Shown: piece after piece, positions 1-7,559 of the stretch
Layout of the letters: each line of letters starts with the position of its first letter
Numbering within the stretch: position 1 is the stretch's first letter
Source of the DNA: a virus
Strand: one strand, 5' to 3'
DNA: 42,645 nt
IMG/VR virus record: IMGVR_UViG_3300013133_000014
Span: 1-42,645 of that record
The notes under the pieces: model-generated
The model's database searches: none
What the model saw: the letters and a program-made list of their open reading frames with translations, nothing else
What the model was told of the DNA's origin: nothing
Made by a program: the position numbers and the translations under genes

Positions 1-2227
1 AGTCAGCAATTATAGATAATGACCCAGTTGGTGCAATTGAAAGAGTTGCAACAGATAGTGGTGCATATTTTGATGATTTGTGTAAATGCTTCCCAATCTT
101 ATCTATGATACTCAACGTTTCATCAGAGTCATACAAAACATACATGTCCATTAACATGTCACCGAAGCCCATTACACCAAGTCCTGTACGGAAAAATCTA
201 TTTTGCATCTCATAACATTTTGAAATTTCTTGAGGATATTGTGTAGATTTATTCATACCCATAAGGAAATTTGTTCCTCTTTCAACTAAATAGTCGAGTT
301 TGTCATAATCAAAATCATTATCTGTTGTAACACAATGTGCCAAGTTTATACTGCCGAGACAGCAACTTTCATAAGGAAATAACGGCACTTCACCGCAATC
401 GCGTGTACTAATACCGTTACCCAGCAGAGATTTAGTTACCGGAACTAGGTAGTCATATACTTCTTCAACCCCAGCAGGCTCAATAGATACAATAGCTTCA
501 TAAAACTCTTCGCTTTTATATATTACTGGGTTGTACTGTTCTTGCATGTATTCCCTTAAAAAAGATACATATTGTTCAAATATTAATTTGCTCCTCCCCC
601 CAATTTGCAGACGATAAGAAGGTTTGTGTGTGTCATAAAATTTATAAACGGCATCACTTGAGTGTCCTTTTCGTGTTACAGTAAATATTTTAGACCTAAT
701 ACCAAAATTAGCTAATAGTATCTGTAATTCATTTATAAACTCTTTACTCTTATTTGTAAGAGCTATAGCCATAGAATGGCCGCATTCAATATGTCCATCG
801 CAAGCATATAATCCAGTTAAATACCCCCTCGCAAACTCTAAAGAGCCTTCAAATACTTTTTTTGGTATATGTTCTTTATTAATATTTGCAAACCAGCTAA
901 TAATTTCCTTTTTAGGCGTTTTAAGTTTATAGATTAAATTACCATTTGTGTTTGTTCTTTCTTGAATTTTTAATAAAATACCAAATTTAGATTTAATTAA
1001 TTGCTGAACAGTTTCAATCATTAATTTATTATCTGGGCCTGCTACGAACCCAATAGTATCCGATATCCATCCATCACCATGAATAAATCCAAGTAATAAT
1101 CCATCCCTGTAGTCTTCATCAGTGCCCCCGCAAAAATTCATCTTGTTTTGTATTGCCACCATATCACCGATTTTTAAATCTTTCAAATCTATCCAGTCGG
1201 AATTGCCTAATGAATAATTTTTAACCCAAAAGCCATGGTCGTCTGTTGCTTTGATTGACATGCCATTTGCAAGAGTTACTTTAAAGACAGGCCTCTTACC
1301 AATACTAAATATTTTTCCTGCCTTTTCATATGAAATTGATGTATGTATAACCCTATCATCTACAAGTATTTCGTCTCCCACTTTAACTTCTTTAATGGGC
1401 ACTATACCTCTTCTGGTAGGAATTAAAGTATCACCAGTCACACATGGATTTGTTGCTCTGATTGATTCGCCAGGATGTAGTGGATTGTCTTTATTTATTC
1501 TATCAAAGAATAATAATCCAGGACAACCGTTGGCCCAAGCATAGGTTACTGCCATCCAAAAAATATCACGCGCTTTTATTGTTCTAACAACTCTTTTTTT
1601 GTCGTATCGGGATGTTAAAGGAACCTCATCATCTGTTTCAACTAATTTCATAAATTTATCTGTTACTAATATAGATAAGTTAAAATTGGTAAGTTTATCA
1701 TATCTTGTTTTAATTTGAATAAAATCTAAAATTTCAGGATGGTCATATTCAAGAACACCCATACTTGCACCGCGCCTAAAACCGCCTTGCTTTACAGCTT
1801 CGGTCGATGCATCAAATAAATTCATGAACGAAAGAACACCAGAAGCCATTCCGCCTGCTTTTAAAATTGCACCTTTTTCTCTTATGTCGGAAAAATTATA
1901 CCCGCATCCACCGCCAGCCTTAAAAATTATTGCAGATTGGAGAAGCGCTCTATAAATTCCCGGAATTGAATCTTCAACAGGAAGTACAAAACATGCTTTA
2001 TTCATATTATTATATCCAGCATTTCTTATACATGGAGAGTTAGGAAGAAAATCTAAACTTTGCATCATCTCATTATATTCTTTTTCGAGCTGTGGTATAT
2101 TTCCATTGCCTCCGGGAGTGTGCTTTGCTATCTCTTTTGCAACACGCGGAAAAATATCAACTGGCTTTTCACCATGGCTACAATATCGCTTGCTTAATAA
2201 ATCGATTGCGTTCGCTGTTAATTGCAT
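1..2227 (-). CDS. nrdJ: Adenosylcobalamin-dependent (class II) ribonucleoside reductase, intein-containing, 3' end cut by the window
   Basis: Reduces ribonucleotides to deoxyribonucleotides, presumably feeding viral DNA synthesis. ATG at 2227 follows a strong GAGGTGAT site; 742 codons are visible before the left edge. Family landmarks in the host-protein parts: LPNSPCIRNAG with C66 (redox cysteine position), GGGCGYNFSDIR at 105-116, the split active-site motif NPC|CGE, then ESCCLGSINLA, FRTGLGVMGFGD and APTGSLSIIA near the edge. NPCGE supplies the thiyl-radical cysteine and catalytic Glu. No ATP-cone is seen at the N-terminus; the C-terminal part lies outside the window. After removing the 349-aa intein, 393 residues of the enzyme are visible. 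An oddity is Cys in GGGCG, where I would expect Thr or Ser. It is the last gene in the window and has its own 221-bp upstream gap. Family assignment is firm; class II rather than class I rests on overall motif style. Confidence 0.92.
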   Translation of the reverse strand, partial: MQLTANAIDLLSKRYCSHGEKPVDIFPRVAKEIAKHTPGGNGNIPQLEKEYNEMMQSLDFLPNSPCIRNAGYNNMNKACFVLPVEDSIPGIYRALLQSAIIFKAGGGCGYNFSDIREKGAILKAGGMASGVLSFMNLFDASTEAVKQGGFRRGASMGVLEYDHPEILDFIQIKTRYDKLTNFNLSILVTDKFMKLVETDDEVPLTSRYDKKRVVRTIKARDIFWMAVTYAWANGCPGLLFFDRINKDNPLHPGESIRATNPCVTGDTLIPTRRGIVPIKEVKVGDEILVDDRVIHTSISYEKAGKIFSIGKRPVFKVTLANGMSIKATDDHGFWVKNYSLGNSDWIDLKDLKIGDMVAIQNKMNFCGGTDEDYRDGLLLGFIHGDGWISDTIGFVAGPDNKLMIETVQQLIKSKFGILLKIQERTNTNGNLIYKLKTPKKEIISWFANINKEHIPKKVFEGSLEFARGYLTGLYACDGHIECGHSMAIALTNKSKEFINELQILLANFGIRSKIFTVTRKGHSSDAVYKFYDTHKPSYRLQIGGRSKLIFEQYVSFLREYMQEQYNPVIYKSEEFYEAIVSIEPAGVEEVYDYLVPVTKSLLGNGISTRDCGEVPLFPYESCCLGSINLAHCVTTDNDFDYDKLDYLVERGTNFLMGMNKSTQYPQEISKCYEMQNRFFRTGLGVMGFGDMLMDMYVLYDSDETLSIIDKIGKHLHKSSKYAPLSVATLSIAPTGSLSIIAD
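398..1444 (-). other. Intein with LAGLIDADG homing endonuclease inside the ribonucleotide reductase
   Basis: Residues 262-610 of the reductase frame (349 aa). Block A begins at Cys262 (CVTGDTLIPTRRG), block B contains ATDDH (the TxxH splicing histidine), and two endonuclease motifs are visible: LLLGFIHGDG (D385) and RGYLTGLYACDG (D477). The C-terminal blocks read VYDYLVPVTKSLL and then ISTRD|C. The usual block F histidine is Lys, the penultimate His is Arg, and the terminal Asn is Asp. The following Cys611 is both the +1 splicing nucleophile and the catalytic cysteine of the CGE motif. Insertion at this conserved site is typical of reductase (RIR1) inteins. Whether this one still splices efficiently cannot be told from sequence. 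Confidence 0.9.
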
Positions 2228-2260
2228 AATTTTATCACCTCAAAACAGTAAGATTAACTT

Positions 2261-2268
2261 AATAAATA
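2261..2268 (-). promoter_or_regulatory. Candidate TATA-like promoter element for the reductase gene
   Basis: The minus strand reads GTATTTATTAAG about 35 bases before the ATG at 2227, with the GAGGTGAT ribosome-binding site in between. Position fits an archaeal TATA box with a short leader, but the region is AT-rich and the match is weak. Confidence 0.3.
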
Positions 2269-2384
2269 CGACTATTTCAATACTGTGGGTTAAACTTGTT
2301 TTATTATGGCAAAATTACCAAAACTTTTTGGCTAAAATCTTACTTATATCATACCCCCGCGTTTTCTCATTAATCCTCATTATT

Positions 2385-2400
2385 TCGCGTTTTAACGCGA
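2385..2400. repeat. Palindrome TCGCGTT-TT-AACGCGA
   Basis: Two 7-base arms around a 2-base centre, 16 bases in all, notable for CGCG in AT-rich DNA. It lies about 50 bases past the stop at 2449 and 160 bases before the reductase start. It could be an operator for a dimeric regulator or part of a transcription terminator; no T-run follows directly on the minus strand. Confidence 0.5.
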
Positions 2401-2448
2401 TATCTCAGAAACACATGGTAATATATTAATAAGCATGAGTTCGTGTGT

Positions 2449-3039
2449 TTAAAGCGCGTTTCCGTGAAGATTTTTTGCAAGAGAGAGGAGGGTTTCACGG
2501 TGTTTCTTTGTTTTCAATGCATTTTCGCCAAATTTATACCACGGAAGCCCCTCAACGAAGACTGTATTATCATAAATCTGTGGTAAGTAGGACAACACGG
2601 CATCGCATTGCAATGTGTCATACAAATCCATTATAACTTGCCATAAATGGAGTTGGCGCCAAATGTAAAATGTTTCCTCCATTGTTATGTCATAAAAGCC
2701 TATATTGTCACCGAGCCACCCAACACCAAAAAATGGTGATATATAATAAACGGGAAATTGAGTCTTTAAGAGTGGTTTCCAAAATGTGTTTCTATGGTCT
2801 TTATACAAATCATCATTAAACACGAGATATGCTGGCTTGTTCAAAAAAATAAAATTTGCAGCAGGGGATAGCTGATGAACACCAACAGAAATAATTCTAA
2901 AAGAGGATTCCGTGTATTTACATGGTGGTAAATACTGTTTTCCTGAAAATACAGGATTCCGCTGAATTTGGGAATCAGGAACAAGAACAAGAGGTTTAGT
3001 GCAATATTTTGTAATTGAATCCGGTCTTAATTTCGCCAT
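2449..3039 (-). CDS. Protein of unknown function (196 aa)
   Basis: I do not recognise this family. ATG at 3039 has an AGGTG-type site a few bases upstream and the gene starts inside the end of the metallophosphoesterase gene (44-base overlap), so the two are probably translationally coupled. The protein is rich in aromatic residues (many Tyr, Phe, Trp) with alternating short beta-like stretches, and shows no signal peptide, membrane segment or cysteine cluster. Its end is followed by the 221-bp gap before the reductase. Coupling to the phosphoesterase suggests a shared role, perhaps nucleic-acid or nucleotide processing, but that is inference only. Confidence 0.75.
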   Translation of the reverse strand: MAKLRPDSITKYCTKPLVLVPDSQIQRNPVFSGKQYLPPCKYTESSFRIISVGVHQLSPAANFIFLNKPAYLVFNDDLYKDHRNTFWKPLLKTQFPVYYISPFFGVGWLGDNIGFYDITMEETFYIWRQLHLWQVIMDLYDTLQCDAVLSYLPQIYDNTVFVEGLPWYKFGENALKTKKHRETLLSLAKNLHGNAL

Positions 3040-3748
3040 CTCTTACACCTAGCCAGACAAAACCAACTGGTAGCGGGTCATATAATCCGCGCTCTCCATA
3101 TCCAATCGTATCTTCAACATAATTGCGTAAAAATGAACCCGAGGAAGCCATATGAATAATACGCGATTCTATGTCAGTGTTAAATGTTAAAACAGGAACA
3201 GGGCGCGCGAATAATTCATGTGTGTGGCCATAAACAACAAAATCAACGTGGGTTAGTTTGCCCTTAACTTCATCTAAACGGTTAATTTTACCACCAATCT
3301 TTCTACCGCCACCAGACCCATGCGCAATAAATCCAGTCAACTCGTTGCCGTTTGGAAATTCTAACCTAATAAAAGAAGCAAAACTTAAATATGGTATTTT
3401 TAACCGATAGCATATTTTTCTAATCTCATTCATTTCAGAGTATTGTATTAATTGCCATTCATGATTACCAATTAATAAACCACCTGATTTATTTCGTAGT
3501 TTTGCATATTGTTCCTCAAAATAAATAAATGCATCATCAACCGACTCAAAGTTATCGTCTCTATTAAACGGGTCGTATCGTTTATCTTTTGCAACAATAG
3601 AATCAACATAATCACCCATACCGAAATCGAAACCAATCGGGTCGTTTTGCACAAGTTGATTTGTTAATTTCCATGCATCAACATCAGATTGTTTACATCC
3701 TAGATGAACATCACCACGGAAATATAGATTAGCATCATTCTGCTTCAT
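2996..3748 (-). CDS. Calcineurin-like metallophosphoesterase
   Basis: A metal-dependent phosphoesterase of the calcineurin/Mre11 superfamily; it could act on DNA, RNA, nucleotides or phosphoproteins. The full five-motif signature is present in a 250-aa protein: GDVH (D13, H15), GDYVDS (D46), GNHE (N95, H96), AHG (H143) and GHTH (H175, H177). These residues form the two-metal site. I chose the ATG at 3748 because the superfamily core begins 12 residues later. A GTG at 3781 in the same frame would add 11 residues and overlap the previous gene, and has no clearly better ribosome-binding site. It precedes and overlaps the 196-aa unknown gene. Small phage phosphoesterases of this type are common; the substrate is not predictable here. 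Confidence 0.88.
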   Translation of the reverse strand: MKQNDANLYFRGDVHLGCKQSDVDAWKLTNQLVQNDPIGFDFGMGDYVDSIVAKDKRYDPFNRDDNFESVDDAFIYFEEQYAKLRNKSGGLLIGNHEWQLIQYSEMNEIRKICYRLKIPYLSFASFIRLEFPNGNELTGFIAHGSGGGRKIGGKINRLDEVKGKLTHVDFVVYGHTHELFARPVPVLTFNTDIESRIIHMASSGSFLRNYVEDTIGYGERGLYDPLPVGFVWLGVRDGEIKTGFNYKILH

Positions 3749-3773
3749 TTTTATATTCCAGACTTCTGTGATT

Positions 3774-3911
3774 TTAATCACCTACTTTTTTTGCTTCGAT
3801 GTTTATGAAAATTTCATCTTCAATATATTTAATTTCTATTTTTGTTTTCTCATTATTAAAATTAAATGTCTGACAAACAAAATCTTTTATAATTTGTCCG
3901 ATAGGTTCCAT
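3774..3911 (-). CDS. Small acidic protein, 45 aa, unknown function
   Basis: ATG at 3911 preceded by a perfect AGAGGTGA site, which itself contains the TGA stop of the upstream zinc-finger gene, so the two are tightly coupled. The product starts MEPIGQIIKDFVCQTF and ends KKVGD; it is mostly charged, with an alternating Ile/Glu/Lys beta-like pattern. The same frame is open further upstream (to about 4076), but that part overlaps the zinc-finger gene and lacks a start signal as good as this one. Function unknown. Confidence 0.6.
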   Translation of the reverse strand: MEPIGQIIKDFVCQTFNFNNEKTKIEIKYIEDEIFINIEAKKVGD

Positions 3912-3915
3912 ATTT

Positions 3916-4086
3916 TCACCTCTGATAAAAAACTTTTTCGCCTTTATATTCCAATTCCCACAACGCTTTATTTCGTCGTTTTTCTCGGGATGCTTTTGCG
4001 CGGCATGTTGATTTGGGATAACAAAAACGTCTGTTAGACCGCGCATCCTCGGGGATAATAGCTCCGCAAATTTCACATCTTCGCAT
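3916..4086 (-). CDS. Small zinc-finger protein (56 aa)
   Basis: Begins MRRCEICG and has four metal-type cysteines, C4, C7, C22 and C28 (CxxC ... FCYPKSTC), followed by a very basic stretch (RAKASREKRRNK). This resembles small viral and archaeal zinc-ribbon proteins whose FC...CR...A.R pattern is seen in putative nucleic-acid-binding or regulatory proteins. I prefer the ATG at 4086. The frame is open to a TTG at 4134, but a TATA-like element sits about 25 bases before 4086, placing the predicted transcript start almost on the ATG (leaderless). It ends in the ribosome-binding site of the 45-aa gene. It could be a viral transcription regulator; role not proven. Confidence 0.65.
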   Translation of the reverse strand: MRRCEICGAIIPEDARSNRRFCYPKSTCRAKASREKRRNKALWELEYKGEKVFYQR

Positions 4087-4108
4087 AGAAGTGAAAATAT
4101 GCCTTATA

Positions 4109-4116
4109 GATATAAA
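4109..4116 (-). promoter_or_regulatory. Candidate archaeal TATA box of a leaderless gene
   Basis: The minus strand reads AACATTTATATC, with the box ending 22 bases before the A of the ATG at 4086. In archaea transcription starts roughly 25 bases after the TATA centre, which would put the start at the ATG. It lies just past the stop codon (4125) of the upstream adhesin gene, so the four small genes at 2449-4086 may form a separate transcription unit. Confidence 0.45.
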
Positions 4117-4124
4117 TGTTTTTG

Positions 4125-6749
4125 TTAATGCCAACGGAAGTCATCAAAAAGGAATACGTGCTCTTCACCGTCGTAGGTGATGCGACCTTGAACGAGTGCA
4201 ACATATGCCCCGCCTGTACCTGTTTTTGTTACTTTGCAACCAAGCAAATAAAATGAACCAAACGTCCATAAATCCGGCATATCAGATACAGATGTTATAT
4301 TATTCCACGAGGTCCATGACAATTTATCAGGGGGGTCGGCTCCTGTTGTTGAAAGTGTGGCTGAAAAGGATGTGCCCCCCAAAACACCATTGTATATTGG
4401 TTGTAATGTCAATGTAGGTGTGAATGTTGTTTTTCCTGTGGCGTATGCACGTATTTCTACTTTTGATATATATCCCAAATCTAATGGCGGGCATGAATTG
4501 CCTGATATTGTTTGAATATCAGATGAACGCGTGGTATATGCATATGTTTGTAGATTATTGTATAACATCATTGGTGCACTCTGCATAAATTGGGTTGCAG
4601 GTGTTGTACCTGTAAAATAAAATGTTTTTGTATTAGTTCTCGAAGTGGCTGGATTTTCAGCTCTGACAAGATAGAAATCAAATAATCTGACGTTTGACCA
4701 ATCCATCGTTCCATGTGTAACGTCTGGGGACGAGAGGTCGATTTCAATATCATTCCATTCGTCTGCCGACCATGTAAATTCCCATGCAACATAATCCTGG
4801 TTGCTAGATTGTAGGAAAATCCAACGATTATCAAATTTATCAGCGGAGAGTAATGTATAAAATCGAAATGTTAGGTAGTTTGCGTCTAAAAGGCTAAATG
4901 ACCAACCCGGGTCATATGCAAGTTGTTCAATAAAATTACAAAACGCAACTCGTAAACACTGTCTTCCGTTTTTAATAGGTATCAATGACATATGTCCGCT
5001 AGACACCCAACCATTTAGAGAATCACATGAATTAATTTGATATGGGTCGATAGTACCAGAAATTGTTAATGATATCTCAGGTCCTTTGTCTTCATCAATA
5101 GTGAGGTCGGTTGGCGCAAGCCACACGTGCTGTGTGTTGCCATAGAGGTAGCGTGTACTTTCATTTGATGCAAAAGGTGGAGTTATAATATAACATTTTG
5201 GTGGTAAACACCAATGAATGCCACTCCCTGTAATTGTTCCATGATTGCAATAGCCAGAATCGTCTTGCACTGTTAAACCCTCTCCCTCATCCATTTCCCA
5301 ATGACCAACAAGGCCGGAGGTGGGCTGCCCTGACCTCTCGTAAAGAGTTAAAATTTCAGTGGCAGTTAACGCTCTGTTATAAATGCGCGCATCGCGCATA
5401 ATTCCTATAAAACTGTTCTTCTCGCCCGTGCCACTGCCTATACCTAATCTGACCGGGTTGCCGTCACTGGCTATAAGTGCACCAGTTGCAGTTGCACTAT
5501 CAGTTAGTACATTACTGCCATTTATATACAATTTTGCTGTGTGTGAAGTTTGGTCATATGACGCAGCAATATGAACCCACTCGCTGATAGGTAATTTTGT
5601 AGTTGTAAAACTCCAGCCATAACCAGAAGCTGTGGATATCATAAAACGGAAACATCTGTATTTGTTGCTAGCAGCGGTATGAAATATACAGAGACAGTAT
5701 GAAACACCTTGACTTGTGTCAGCAGTGCATTTTTTCCAAATAAATCCAGGATAAGCACTATATCCTGTCATCATTGTATCTGGCCGTATCCAACAGGAAA
5801 GCGTAACACCTGTTGTAAGCTGCAAGCTTGATGTTTCAGGAACGTTGACATAGCTGCCCCCTGTCCCATCAAATTGTAATCCACAATAATTTGTAATATT
5901 TGGGCAATATCCAGCGCCTTTATTCAGTTTATAATACCCAACAGGGTCGATTGGGATAGTTCCGTCGCTATAAATAGTTGTAATTTGTTCCGTGCTGAGA
6001 GTTGTGTCATATATTTTAATATAATCAATCGACCCTTTATACCATCTGTCACTACCACCTAAAGACCCAATAACAAAATCTCCACCCTCTTCGGTTGCAC
6101 CACAAGAAAAAGCAGTGTTTGTGCTAACACCAACGAGTGAACCATTAACATATCCTCGGCATGTATATCGGTCGGCTAAATTTGAATCATATGGACGAAT
6201 AATATGTGCTAATGTTATCCATTTATTGTCCCACGCAGAATTCCAATTGCATGTCGTGCTGGTGCTTTGTGCATTTGGATTATCATATCCATAAAATTCT
6301 ATAATAGATGGTGGTGTGGACGACACATACCTATATGGTGCGTTGAGCAAAAAGCTGTAGTAACGGCTATATACAGAGTTGTCGCTTGCTGCCCCTTGGT
6401 CGTATGTTTTAATTCGCGATATACCTGTAATACTATGCGAACCAGTCAGTCCAGAAATATATAATAAAGTGCCCGTTGTTGCCTCACCATCAAAAGAACT
6501 CACAACATCATTATATGTTATACAAATTCTTTTTGAGTTTTTTAAAGTTTCTTTTAAAGTTGTTAAATTGGCATATCTTGATGTTCCATAAAGGGAAAAA
6601 CCGAGCGTCACATCAGTGCTCGTTTGACCTGTTCTTTCGAGATATGGTATGCCTTCTGACGCCTGCTGAAAAATATTCCATTTATCCGCTGTATTTCGTG
6701 CATGCACTTGATACCCTGCAATCTCAAAATCATTTATACAATACGCCAT
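4125..6749 (-). CDS. Tail adhesin with LamG-type and carbohydrate-binding modules (874 aa)
   Basis: Probably a baseplate or tail-tip protein that binds host surface glycans. Residues 1-110 form a docking domain related to the start of the neighbouring 268-aa protein (CINDFEIAGYQV, later SLYGTSRYANL). Residues about 140-260 and 290-470 look like LamG/concanavalin-type beta-sandwich domains (typical LSCWIRPD, WVHIAASYD, AKLYINGS and DARIYNRALT stretches). Around 479-508 the start of a third LamG unit (GLVGHWEMDEGEG) breaks off, as if truncated. Residues about 570-695 resemble a CBM-like jelly roll, and 700-874 form another beta-rich domain ending FLFDDFRWH. The ATG at 6749 follows the previous stop by one base. 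Domain order is visible; sugar specificity is not. Confidence 0.8.
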   Translation of the reverse strand: MAYCINDFEIAGYQVHARNTADKWNIFQQASEGIPYLERTGQTSTDVTLGFSLYGTSRYANLTTLKETLKNSKRICITYNDVVSSFDGEATTGTLLYISGLTGSHSITGISRIKTYDQGAASDNSVYSRYYSFLLNAPYRYVSSTPPSIIEFYGYDNPNAQSTSTTCNWNSAWDNKWITLAHIIRPYDSNLADRYTCRGYVNGSLVGVSTNTAFSCGATEEGGDFVIGSLGGSDRWYKGSIDYIKIYDTTLSTEQITTIYSDGTIPIDPVGYYKLNKGAGYCPNITNYCGLQFDGTGGSYVNVPETSSLQLTTGVTLSCWIRPDTMMTGYSAYPGFIWKKCTADTSQGVSYCLCIFHTAASNKYRCFRFMISTASGYGWSFTTTKLPISEWVHIAASYDQTSHTAKLYINGSNVLTDSATATGALIASDGNPVRLGIGSGTGEKNSFIGIMRDARIYNRALTATEILTLYERSGQPTSGLVGHWEMDEGEGLTVQDDSGYCNHGTITGSGIHWCLPPKCYIITPPFASNESTRYLYGNTQHVWLAPTDLTIDEDKGPEISLTISGTIDPYQINSCDSLNGWVSSGHMSLIPIKNGRQCLRVAFCNFIEQLAYDPGWSFSLLDANYLTFRFYTLLSADKFDNRWIFLQSSNQDYVAWEFTWSADEWNDIEIDLSSPDVTHGTMDWSNVRLFDFYLVRAENPATSRTNTKTFYFTGTTPATQFMQSAPMMLYNNLQTYAYTTRSSDIQTISGNSCPPLDLGYISKVEIRAYATGKTTFTPTLTLQPIYNGVLGGTSFSATLSTTGADPPDKLSWTSWNNITSVSDMPDLWTFGSFYLLGCKVTKTGTGGAYVALVQGRITYDGEEHVFLFDDFRWH

Positions 6750-6750
6750 G

Positions 6751-7557
6751 TTACCACACCCTCATATCATCTATATATTGTGGGGTTGTTGTTGTAATAG
6801 ACGATATAATTCGTTTTGTGATTTTTGTTATATTTTCTAAGGAAGGGCTTCCCACAGTTCCTGCCGGCCCCTTCAATGTCAGATTTTCGTATGTCCATGT
6901 ATTTGCATTATATGTTGTATTCCAGTAAAAATAATTATTGGTAGCTGTTTCTAATATAACTCTAGATGCTGAGAAGGATGTTGATGGCAAAACACTTTGG
7001 AGCCAAAAGGACAAATATGTATTAACAGATAAGTCACATGGTTGTGTGGGCGTATAAGAGGCGTCAAATGTTGATGCGGACAATGTCATCGTTGTTTTTA
7101 TTGAATGCTGACCGTAATATGCCGTACTTAATGACAGACTAACACCAGTGGTGCCTGACCAATTTGTTAAAAAATCACAACTATGAATTATACGTTCATC
7201 AATTAACCCGCTTATACTACAGCGCAGTATATTATGTTCATCCTTAACGTTAAAACCAGTTGGCATAACCCACACAAATGTTTTATCCTCATCAACATAA
7301 GTATTTGAGCCTATACACGAAATCATTACAGTGTGTGAACTTTCGAGTTCTGCTCTAATACTCGATTCTAAATTAAAACGATTTGCACCGCGAAGAGACA
7401 TATCAACAACAATAGGTTGTGCACTACGAGCAGGTGAATTCACCACAGATTTTTTGTTATATATTTCATGTGCGGTGTTGACCCACGGCATGTTAATCTT
7501 CTCAGAGGATACAACCGTATTGGTTAGTTCAACATCATTTATATACCATCTTGACAT
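6751..7557 (-). CDS. Tail protein with docking domain and C-terminal carbohydrate-binding-like module (268 aa)
   Basis: Residues 1-115 are a paralogue of the first domain of the next (874-aa) protein: both start with an xINDxE motif and contain SLxGxxRxNL, suggesting a shared attachment fold, possibly distal-tail-like. Residues about 130-268 form a CBM-like beta-sandwich (HSIKTTMTL, YFYWNTT, ending YIDDMRVW). It is the shorter member of a pair encoded in tandem straight after the hub gene, with 2 bases between its ATG and the hub stop. Likely a baseplate component displaying a glycan-binding module; equally it could be the true distal tail protein. Confidence 0.7.
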   Translation of the reverse strand: MSRWYINDVELTNTVVSSEKINMPWVNTAHEIYNKKSVVNSPARSAQPIVVDMSLRGANRFNLESSIRAELESSHTVMISCIGSNTYVDEDKTFVWVMPTGFNVKDEHNILRCSISGLIDERIIHSCDFLTNWSGTTGVSLSLSTAYYGQHSIKTTMTLSASTFDASYTPTQPCDLSVNTYLSFWLQSVLPSTSFSASRVILETATNNYFYWNTTYNANTWTYENLTLKGPAGTVGSPSLENITKITKRIISSITTTTPQYIDDMRVW

Positions 7558-7559
7558 GA

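Larger units (their letters stand above)
2228..2448. other. Intergenic region upstream of the reductase gene
   Basis: 221 bases without a supported gene. Reading the minus strand it holds a perfect-arm palindrome (2385-2400), a second small palindrome of CCAAAA/TTTTGG type around 2318-2331, an AT-rich candidate TATA element near 2261-2268, and the GAGGTGAT ribosome-binding site just before the ATG at 2227. The only open frame on the minus strand is a 21-codon ORF without a ribosome-binding site, which I do not call. Confidence 0.6.

Noticed and set aside
2310-2375. A 21-codon ORF (MRINEKTRGYDISK...) in the reductase upstream region, minus strand
   Set aside because: Too short, without a ribosome-binding site; chance is the simpler explanation.
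1251-2429. Plus-strand open frames across the reductase region and its upstream gap
   Set aside because: They are antisense to the clear reductase/intein frame or run through its control region, lack ribosome-binding sites and show no recognisable protein character.
3774-4076. A 100-codon frame covering the 45-aa gene and most of the zinc-finger gene
   Set aside because: The upstream half overlaps the zinc-finger gene in another frame; the strong GAGGTGA site supports only the internal ATG at 3911.
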